Assembly: GCA_947462425.1 (NCBI GenBank)
Contig: CANHPI010000195.1
Location: 1-5,732 of the forward strand
Direction of reading: 5' to 3'
Length of the DNA stretch: 5,732 bases
Origin: Bacteroidota bacterium
Lineage (GTDB): Bacteria; Bacteroidota; Bacteroidia; B-17B0; B-17BO
Part shown: one piece after another, positions 1-5,732 of the stretch
Layout of the letters: every line of letters starts with the position of its first letter
Position numbering within the stretch: the first letter of the stretch is position 1
Position numbers and translations under genes: made by a program
The notes under the pieces: generated by a model
Told to the model about the DNA's origin: nothing
Databases searched by the model: none
The model's input: only the letters and a program-made list of their open reading frames with translations

Positions 1-1
1 A

Positions 2-1000
2 GTCACTTCGCCAACAACTGGTGAAGTTAAAGTAAAAGGTAGAATAGCTTCTTTATTAGAAGTAGGAACAGGATTTCATCCTGATTTAAGCGGAAGAGAA
101 AACATTTTTCTAAATGGCGCTATTTTAGGGATGACAAAACAAGAAATAAAATCAAAACTAGATGAAATAGTTGATTTTAGCGGTGTGGCAAAATATTTAG
201 ATACACCTGTAAAAAGATACTCATCTGGGATGATGGTTAGATTAGGTTTTGCTGTAGCGGCCCATTTAGAACCTGAAATTTTAATTGTTGATGAGGTTTT
301 AGCAGTTGGAGATCAAGAATTTCAGGACAAATGTATTGGAAAAATGAAAGACGTTTCTAATTCGGGTAGAACAGTTTTATTTGTGAGTCACAACATGAGT
401 GCCGTAAAAAATTTATGTAAAAAAGGAATATTATTAGAAAAAGGTTCTATTAGTAGTATCAATTCTATAAATGATGTCATTAACAAATATCTTGAAAAAA
501 ATCAGCAGAATAATCAAAATGGAATTATTTCTAGTAGTGCAAGCTTTGTAAATACTGGGGAAGCAAAATTCAAAACGATTCATATAAAAAATATAAATAA
601 TGAAAGCATTAATGAAATAAATTATAAATCTCCAATTAAAGTATGTACTACATTCGAAATTTTAACAGATTTAAAAGATTTTTTCATTGATGTGAGAATT
701 ATAAATTCAGAAGGGACAACTCTAACCCATTCTATGAACAAATACAAGAACAAAACAATTACTGCATTAAAAAAAGGGTTTTATGAATCAATTGTTAGTT
801 TAAATAACAATTTCCAACCAGGAAATTACTCTATTACAATTGGTATATTTCATGAAAATGGTTATTATATGGATTACGTTGAAAATATTAGTTCATTTAA
901 AGTTTCTAAAATAGCATCTGATAATTTAAACAATTATAGTTATCATTGGATTGAAGGAAATTTATTTGATGATGCTGAGTGGCTAATTAATAAGTTATAA
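2..1000 (+). CDS. wzt: Wzt-type polysaccharide ABC transporter ATP-binding protein, 5'-truncated by window
   Basis: ATPase subunit of a Wzm/Wzt-type exporter that moves lipid-linked O-antigen or capsule chains across the inner membrane. The frame is open from base 2, so the gene begins before the window; the ATG at 131 is internal, because the 43 codons before it already read as conserved Wzt sequence ([23 protein letters not shown]). Numbering from base 2, I see the ABC signature YSSGM (73-77), Walker B ILIVDE (93-98), D-loop LAVGD and switch His in SHN (H130). Walker A lies upstream; I estimate 80-95 residues are missing. After an Asn/Gln-rich linker (about 164-175) comes a beta-rich C-terminal extension of about 150 residues (about 180-332). 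It matches the size and position of the Wzt C-terminal domain that in E. coli O8/O9a recognises the modified chain end. The stop abuts the next ATG. Family call is firm; substrate is unknown. Confidence 0.93.
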   Translation, partial: VTSPTTGEVKVKGRIASLLEVGTGFHPDLSGRENIFLNGAILGMTKQEIKSKLDEIVDFSGVAKYLDTPVKRYSSGMMVRLGFAVAAHLEPEILIVDEVLAVGDQEFQDKCIGKMKDVSNSGRTVLFVSHNMSAVKNLCKKGILLEKGSISSINSINDVINKYLEKNQQNNQNGIISSSASFVNTGEAKFKTIHIKNINNESINEINYKSPIKVCTTFEILTDLKDFFIDVRIINSEGTTLTHSMNKYKNKTITALKKGFYESIVSLNNNFQPGNYSITIGIFHENGYYMDYVENISSFKVSKIASDNLNNYSYHWIEGNLFDDAEWLINKL

Positions 1001-1573
1001 ATGAATTTATTAAAATGGCTATACTATGGATTTACAAATAAGTTGAAACATGTATTGACATGTTTTTTATCTTTTTACTTTACGAGAATACTCAAAAAAT
1101 ATCATTACAAAAAGATAGACATTTCACAATTAATAACAAATTGGATTTTTCAAAGAATATTTAGGTTGCAATCTGAAATTCCTATTTCTGTTAATTTCAC
1201 TTCAAAAATTCAAGGATATAAAAATATAATCTATAATGGTGATGGAGAAAGTGCCAAAATTAGTATGGCCGTTAGCGGAGGGTGTTACTTTACAATATTT
1301 AAAAATACAACATTAGAAATTGGAGAAAATACTATTTGGGCATTTAACGTCTGTATTCAAACTGGGAATCACGATTTTTTAAATAGAGAAAATTACAAAG
1401 TCGCAAATATTAAGATTGGAAATAATTGCTGGATTGGAAACTCAGCAACTATTTTATCCGGAGTTGAACTTGGAGACAATGTTACAGTAGGCGCAAATTC
1501 GGTAGTTACAAAAAGCTTTCCTTCTAACTGTGTAGTAGCTGGCGTACCAGCTAGAATAATCAAACAACTATAA
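1001..1573 (+). CDS. Hexapeptide-repeat (left-handed beta-helix) acyltransferase
   Basis: Probable acetyl-CoA-dependent acyltransferase of the WbbJ/Maa/NodL-like superfamily, 190 residues. The C-terminal two thirds hold imperfect hexapeptide repeats (about 85-170: LEIGENTIWAF, IKIGNNCWIGNSATIL, VELGDNVTVGANSVV). The likely catalytic histidine is H124 in TGNHDF, and the C-terminus has the family ending VVAGVPARIIK. Residues 1-60 are not beta-helix: they are basic and aromatic with a hydrophobic stretch at about 18-31, which may be an amphipathic or membrane-associating helix (inference). The ATG directly follows the upstream stop, and no Shine-Dalgarno-like motif is visible. In this setting it most likely O-acetylates, or less likely N-acetylates, a sugar of the exported glycan or its precursor. 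Position beside wzt allows a role in marking the chain, but that is speculative. Family confident, acceptor unknown. Confidence 0.88.
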   Translation: MNLLKWLYYGFTNKLKHVLTCFLSFYFTRILKKYHYKKIDISQLITNWIFQRIFRLQSEIPISVNFTSKIQGYKNIIYNGDGESAKISMAVSGGCYFTIFKNTTLEIGENTIWAFNVCIQTGNHDFLNRENYKVANIKIGNNCWIGNSATILSGVELGDNVTVGANSVVTKSFPSNCVVAGVPARIIKQL

Positions 1574-1577
1574 TATA

Positions 1578-3503
1578 ATGTGTGGTATAGCAGGGATATA
1601 TAAATTTGGAAAATCTACCGTTGATTTTAACGAAATCAAAAAATTTACAGATACACTATTTCATAGAGGGCCAGACGGTGCTGGATATGAATTATTAAAC
1701 AATAATTTACTTGGACTAGGTCATCGTCGTTTATCTATTTTAGACCTAAGCGAATTAGGAAGGCAACCAATGGTATTTGCCAATAGATACTGGATAATAT
1801 TTAATGGAGAAATATTTAATTTCATTGAATTAAAAGAAGAACTTCTTCAAAAAGGAATATCGTTTAAAACAGATACTGATACAGAAGTTATTTTAGCAGC
1901 ATATCAGATCTGGGGTAAGGATGCATTTCTAAAATTTAATGGAATGTGGGCTTTAGCGATTTGGGATGATAAAGAAAAAAAATTAATACTTTGCCGCGAC
2001 AGATTTGGGATAAAACCTTTACATTATGTTTTTAAACAAAATAATTTCTTTGCCTTTGCATCTGAAACAATTGCATTTAATGAACTAAAAGATTTTAGTA
2101 AGAAAATAAATAATGATCGGCTATTATTCGCTATTCATCATCCTTCAAATTTAGAATCAACTGGGGAGACGATATACGACGATATTAAACAATTACTACC
2201 AGGGCATCTGATAGAAATTGATCATAAATATAATCTACAACAATCATGTTGGTGGAATACATCCGAATACATCACAACAAACAACTCCAATTTCTCAAAA
2301 CAAAAAGAAGATTTTTTTAATTTATTTGAAAATGCTTGTAAAATAAGATTACGAAGTGATGTTCCTATCGCATCGGCGTTAAGTGGGGGTCTAGATTCAT
2401 CAAGTGTGTTTTCAATGATTAATTATATTTCTAAAAATAATCATACGTTTAACCGAACACCGAATAGCTGGAAAAAAGCCGTAGTAGCAACCTTTCCAAA
2501 TACAGATATTGACGAAAAAAAATATGCTGATCAGGTTATTAATTTTCTAAATGCAGAAGCTATTTATACGAAACCTAATTACAAAAATTTACCAGAGGAT
2601 ATACTTAAAACTACAAAATTATTCGATGCTATAAGTGGTACACCTATTATTAGTGTAACAGATGTATATAAGGCCATGCAGTTAAATGGTATTAAAGTAT
2701 CTTTAGATGGTCATGGAGGAGATGAACTATTATTTGGTTATAAATCAAGCATTTATGATTTATTTGATTATTATTTAACAAATGGTAACTTTCTAAAAGC
2801 AGAAGAAATTGCAACGACGTATTCACTTATGGTGGAACCAAATAATATTTCTAAAACAAAAGAAAAATTATTGCAAATCATACAAAATCATAAAAATCGC
2901 TCAATATTTTCAAAGTTAAAAACTAGAATTTTTGACAAACGAAATACAAAAAAAAATCAAAAATTTTTGAATGGGGATTATTGGTTTAATGATCAAAAAT
3001 ACACTAACCTGCAACAACATCATAAATTCAATAGTCATTATCCAGAACAATTATTATGGGAAGATTTTTTCATAAAACATATACCATATAATTTAAGAGA
3101 TTTTGATAGAGGCGCTATGCAACATGGCATAGAAATAAGAATGCCTTTTATGGATTATCGATTAGTGTGTTTTTGTTTCGGTTTACCAATTGACAGTAAA
3201 GTTCAAAAGGGATATACAAAATATATCTTAAGAGAAAGTATGAAAAAAATGCTACCGGAAACTATTAGATTAAGAACAAATAAAATTGGATTAGGAGCTC
3301 CAACTTCTCATTGGTTTAATAATCAATTAAATGAATTTATTTGTGATGAGGTTAGTTCAGTCTCATTTACAAATACTAACATATGGAATGCTCGTGTAAT
3401 CAAAGAAGAAGTAATAAAACGATGTAAAGAAAAGTCTTGGGATAATTTTTCAGCAAATAAATTTTGGAATGTATTAAATGCACATATAATAATAAATAAA
3501 TAA
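1578..3503 (+). CDS. asnB: AsnB-family glutamine-hydrolysing amidotransferase, probably acting on a sugar carboxylate
   Basis: Full-length 641-residue two-domain class II amidotransferase. The N-terminal Ntn glutaminase domain (about 1-215) begins MCGIAG, so Cys2 is the nucleophile after Met removal; this fixes the start. Further glutamine-site motifs are RGPDG (30-34), HRRLSI (R50/R51), NGE (76-78) and TDTE (D101/E103). The synthetase domain (about 235-635) has the PP-loop SGGLDSS (269-275), DGHGGDE (377-383), IRMPFMDYRLV and a C-terminal NKIGLGAP (568-575, with K569). In E. coli AsnB the matching loop is SGEGADE, whose Glu348 is important for synthesis; here that position is H379. AsnB-like proteins of similar length in O-antigen loci, such as Francisella WbtH and Pseudomonas WbpS, are linked to uronic acid amide formation. 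I infer a similar role: ATP activation of a sugar carboxylate and amidation with ammonia from glutamine. Ordinary asparagine synthesis cannot be excluded. It starts 4 nt after the acyltransferase and overlaps the next gene by 1 nt. Confidence 0.92.
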   Translation: MCGIAGIYKFGKSTVDFNEIKKFTDTLFHRGPDGAGYELLNNNLLGLGHRRLSILDLSELGRQPMVFANRYWIIFNGEIFNFIELKEELLQKGISFKTDTDTEVILAAYQIWGKDAFLKFNGMWALAIWDDKEKKLILCRDRFGIKPLHYVFKQNNFFAFASETIAFNELKDFSKKINNDRLLFAIHHPSNLESTGETIYDDIKQLLPGHLIEIDHKYNLQQSCWWNTSEYITTNNSNFSKQKEDFFNLFENACKIRLRSDVPIASALSGGLDSSSVFSMINYISKNNHTFNRTPNSWKKAVVATFPNTDIDEKKYADQVINFLNAEAIYTKPNYKNLPEDILKTTKLFDAISGTPIISVTDVYKAMQLNGIKVSLDGHGGDELLFGYKSSIYDLFDYYLTNGNFLKAEEIATTYSLMVEPNNISKTKEKLLQIIQNHKNRSIFSKLKTRIFDKRNTKKNQKFLNGDYWFNDQKYTNLQQHHKFNSHYPEQLLWEDFFIKHIPYNLRDFDRGAMQHGIEIRMPFMDYRLVCFCFGLPIDSKVQKGYTKYILRESMKKMLPETIRLRTNKIGLGAPTSHWFNNQLNEFICDEVSSVSFTNTNIWNARVIKEEVIKRCKEKSWDNFSANKFWNVLNAHIIINK

Positions 3504-3505
3504 TG
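3501..3505 (+). other. TAATG stop-start overlap joining the two amidotransferase genes
   Basis: The TAA of the AsnB-like gene (3501-3503) shares its last A with the ATG of the N-acetyl sugar amidotransferase gene (3503-3505). The preceding 20 bases are only A, T and C, with no purine-rich ribosome site. This arrangement suggests termination-reinitiation coupling and co-ordinated synthesis of the two enzymes; the overlap is seen directly, the coupling is inferred. Confidence 0.8.
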
Positions 3506-4669
3506 AGTAGTGATTATAAACAATGTAAACGTTGCGTCATGGACACAACATCAATTAACATTAGCTTTGATAGCGAAGGTAATTGTAATTACTGCTCTCA
3601 TTTTTTAAGAGAAGCAGAAAAAGGGATATTCAGAGATAAAATATTTCGTTATAATATTTTCAAAAAAGACATAGAAGAGATTAAACGTAAGGGAAAAAAT
3701 AAAAAATACGATTGTATCATTGGTGTGAGCGGAGGTATTGACAGTTCATATATGGTACTGTTAGCAAAAGATTATGGATTAAAGCCATTACTTGTGCATT
3801 TTGATAATGGATGGGATGATGAGTTAGCAGTGCAAAACATTAATAAATTAGTAAAGTATTCAGGTTTTGATTTATATACGTATGTTATTAATTGGGAGGG
3901 CTTTAAAGACATGCAAAAATCTTATTTTAAAGCAGGAGTTATTGATTTGGAAGTCCCTACCGACATGTTCATTTTTGGAGCACTCTTTGAAATAGCAAAA
4001 AAACATCAAATAAAATACATGATAAGTGGTAATAATCAATGGACAGAATCGATATTACCACGCGATTGGATCTATAGTAGAAAATTTGATTTTGTTAATA
4101 TGCAAAATATTTACAAGAAATTTGGAAATGGAATTCTAAAAAACATACCTCATTTAAGTATCAATAGAAGGCTATTAAACAGTTTGCTAGGATACAAATC
4201 AATTACAATATTTGAAAATTTAGAATTTAATAACAAAGAAATAAAAAAACGCCTAATAGATGAAATTGGTTATTCGATTTATCCATGTAAACATTTCGAA
4301 TCAATTTTCACACGTTTTTACCAAGGATACTATCTAAGAAAAAAATTCAATGTAGATAAGAGAAAAGCACATCTGTCTAATTTAATTATGATTAACCAAT
4401 TAACAAGAGATGAGGCATTAGAAGAGTTAAAAAATGAACCTTACGAAATAGATAGGCAAGAACGTGATAAAGAATATGTGGCAAAAAAATGGGATTACAC
4501 AATTGATGAGTTTAACGAAATCATGAATCAACCCTCAGTGTCACATAAATTTTATGGTGAAGGTGATGAAAAAGCTTCATGGTATTTGCGTCTTCTTAAA
4601 TACTTTCAACTGGTGTATTTATACAAATTTGCTTACCCTTTGGGATTAGATAAACCAGAAATCCGATAA
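3503..4669 (+). CDS. N-acetyl sugar amidotransferase (WbpG/PseA family)
   Basis: Cytoplasmic ATP-pyrophosphatase-type enzyme, 388 residues, of the family that turns a sugar acetamido group into an acetamidino group. Characterised relatives act on ManNAc3NAcA (P. aeruginosa WbpG) or on pseudaminic and legionaminic acid pathways (PseA and relatives). The N-terminus has two CxxC pairs (C8/C11 in CKRCVMDT and C28/C31 in CNYC), a likely zinc-binding element. The PP-loop is SGGIDSS (76-82), which binds ATP. Later family-typical segments are SGNNQWTES, YPCKHFES (C262, H264) and DKRKAHLSNLI (285-295) followed by LTRDEALEEL. There is no glutaminase domain, so ammonia must come from a partner, normally a HisH/HisF-like pair encoded next door; neither is in this window, and the next gene is a glycosyltransferase. 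The family call is strong; which sugar is modified cannot be told, so no symbol is assigned. Confidence 0.92.
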   Translation: MSSDYKQCKRCVMDTTSINISFDSEGNCNYCSHFLREAEKGIFRDKIFRYNIFKKDIEEIKRKGKNKKYDCIIGVSGGIDSSYMVLLAKDYGLKPLLVHFDNGWDDELAVQNINKLVKYSGFDLYTYVINWEGFKDMQKSYFKAGVIDLEVPTDMFIFGALFEIAKKHQIKYMISGNNQWTESILPRDWIYSRKFDFVNMQNIYKKFGNGILKNIPHLSINRRLLNSLLGYKSITIFENLEFNNKEIKKRLIDEIGYSIYPCKHFESIFTRFYQGYYLRKKFNVDKRKAHLSNLIMINQLTRDEALEELKNEPYEIDRQERDKEYVAKKWDYTIDEFNEIMNQPSVSHKFYGEGDEKASWYLRLLKYFQLVYLYKFAYPLGLDKPEIR

Positions 4670-5732
4670 ATGAAAATTTGTTATTTATATATTGCTGATT
4701 ATAATACGCAACTAACAGGAGTTGATTTAAAGGTGAAAAGGAAATTTGAGGCTCTAAAAGAAATTTTTCCTCAAAGTTTATTTGTGCAATTTGATGGCAA
4801 TGCTACTGATATAAATAGAGATGAATATAATTTAACTATTCCGATAAATTATCCAAATAAAAATTATTTTAAACGATTTTTTAATACAAAAAAATTATTC
4901 AATACCGTAAATAACTTTATTAGCGATAAAAAAGACCAGTATGATTTTTTTATACTTCGTTATCCTTTAGCAAGTTTAAGTTTAATGCAACTAATAAATA
5001 AAAATAAAAATAAAATCATTTTTGAACATAATACAAATGAATTAGCAGAACTTAAACTTACAATTAAAAAAAATAAAAAAATTATACCATTTAGTTGTCG
5101 CCCAAGCATACTGAGCTATTATATAAGCGATATTTATTTTTCATATTTTATTGAAAAAAAATTAGGAAAAAAAATACTAAAATCAGCAGCTGGAGGTATT
5201 TGTGTCACACCTGAAATTGAAAAAATTGAAAAGGAAAAATATCCAACTTACGATACTATTGTCATCAGCAACGGATTAAATAAAAACTTTAAACAAGCAA
5301 TTAAAAATAAACAAAATGATAAAATACTTAAAGGTATTTTTATTGCTGGGACATTAGCTGTTTGGCATGGTATTGATCGTATTATTCGTTCGTTTGTTGA
5401 AACAGAAAAAAATAAAACTATAGAATTATACTTTGTTGGAAAAATTGACAATGATATTTTAAAAAATTATGCCGATTTAATTGGTGTATCAATTTTCATA
5501 ATCGACTACTTAAATAAAAATGAGTTACATGATTTATTAAACGAAATGCATTTTGCAATTGGAACTTGCGCACTTCATAAAACTGAATTATATGAAGGAG
5601 CTGTTTTAAAAGTAAGAGAATATCTATCAGTCGGATTACCTGTTGTAATTGGTTACCATGACCCTTACATAAATTCAATACCTGAATTAAAAAAATATTG
5701 TTTAAACTTTAAAGCCGATGATAGCTTATTAG
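4670..5732 (+). CDS. GT4-type glycosyltransferase, 3'-truncated by window
   Basis: The frame stays open from the ATG at 4670, directly after the previous stop, to the window end: 354 complete codons with no stop. The translation starts MKICYLYIADYNTQLTG and has a GT-B layout. N-terminal half: FEHNTNE (118-124) and VTPEI (179-183), as in GT4 acceptor-side domains. Junction: VISNGL (198-203), equivalent to the family's VIPNG. C-terminal nucleotide-sugar domain: IAGTLAVWHGID (225-236), matching the G-x-HGID segment, and an EX7E motif with E309 and E317 in EGAVLKVREYLSVGLPVV. Likely a retaining transferase using a nucleotide-activated sugar to extend the glycan on the cytoplasmic face; donor, acceptor and linkage cannot be predicted. 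Probably only a few dozen residues are missing. The middle is extremely AT-rich and codes for Lys/Asn-rich segments (NKNKNK, KKNKK). Confidence 0.88.
   Translation, partial: MKICYLYIADYNTQLTGVDLKVKRKFEALKEIFPQSLFVQFDGNATDINRDEYNLTIPINYPNKNYFKRFFNTKKLFNTVNNFISDKKDQYDFFILRYPLASLSLMQLINKNKNKIIFEHNTNELAELKLTIKKNKKIIPFSCRPSILSYYISDIYFSYFIEKKLGKKILKSAAGGICVTPEIEKIEKEKYPTYDTIVISNGLNKNFKQAIKNKQNDKILKGIFIAGTLAVWHGIDRIIRSFVETEKNKTIELYFVGKIDNDILKNYADLIGVSIFIIDYLNKNELHDLLNEMHFAIGTCALHKTELYEGAVLKVREYLSVGLPVVIGYHDPYINSIPELKKYCLNFKADDSLL

Noticed and set aside
131..133. ATG that could be taken as the start of the Wzt-type gene.
   Set aside because: The 43 codons upstream are open and encode conserved Wzt sequence, and a start here would remove Walker A and the Q-loop region. 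The gene is cut by the window edge.
1046..1068. Perfect 7-bp inverted repeat (arms AAACATG and CATGTTT, 6-nt loop) running into a six-T tract, resembling an intrinsic terminator.
   Set aside because: The stem has only two G-C pairs and lies about 45 nt inside the acyltransferase coding sequence. Such weak hairpins are expected by chance in AT-rich DNA, and a terminator here would cut off the operon.
3323..3523. Minus-strand open frame of 66 codons.
   Set aside because: It lies antisense to the conserved 3' end of the AsnB-like gene, which has full family motifs, and its translation shows no recognisable domain.
4996..5018. AATAAA/AAAAAT-like short repeats resembling a microsatellite.
   Set aside because: They are imperfect and code in frame for a Lys/Asn-rich segment of the glycosyltransferase; there is no regular unit.
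5248..5451. Minus-strand open frame of 67 codons.
   Set aside because: It is antisense to the GT4 C-terminal domain (motif IAGTLAVWHGID). The hydrophobic translation is a by-product of AT-rich sense codons.
5496..5678. Minus-strand open frame of 60 codons.
   Set aside because: It is antisense to the glycosyltransferase EX7E region and has no supporting features.

Overview
This window is a five-gene, single-strand block from a surface-polysaccharide (O-antigen or capsule) biosynthesis locus. It is very AT-rich: 60-base lines counted by hand range from about 35% GC down to about 13%. Starts follow stops with no spacer and no Shine-Dalgarno-like purine motif. These traits, with the protein families present, suggest a member of the Bacteroidota, probably a Flavobacteriia-type organism. 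The taxonomic call is an inference; no marker gene is present.

Layout, all on the + strand: (1) 2-1000, the 3' part of a Wzt-type ABC-transporter ATPase with a C-terminal carbohydrate-recognition-type extension; (2) 1001-1573, a left-handed beta-helix (hexapeptide-repeat) acyltransferase; (3) 1578-3503, an AsnB-family glutamine-dependent amidotransferase; (4) 3503-4669, a WbpG/PseA-type N-acetyl sugar amidotransferase; (5) 4670-5732, the 5' part of a GT4-type glycosyltransferase that runs off the window end. Gene junctions are 0, +4, -1 and 0 nt, so coding covers almost every base. I see no terminator, internal promoter, RNA gene, mobile element or CRISPR array.

How the genes fit together: the Wzt subunit implies that the finished glycan is exported by a Wzm/Wzt ABC transporter, and its C-terminal domain suggests recognition of a feature of the chain. 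The glycosyltransferase builds the glycan and the acyltransferase decorates a sugar or a precursor. The two amidotransferases most likely convert carboxyl or acetamido groups of unusual sugars into amide and acetamidino groups. The predicted glycan therefore probably contains an amidated uronic acid and/or an acetamidino sugar (inference from family knowledge).

The points most worth a second look are three. Two mechanistically different amidotransferases sit side by side. The AsnB homologue has His where asparagine synthetases have an important active-site Glu. The HisH/HisF ammonia-supplying partners that normally sit next to WbpG/PseA genes are missing from this window. I found no clearly unprecedented system; this looks like a variable glycan locus with an interesting amidation module.
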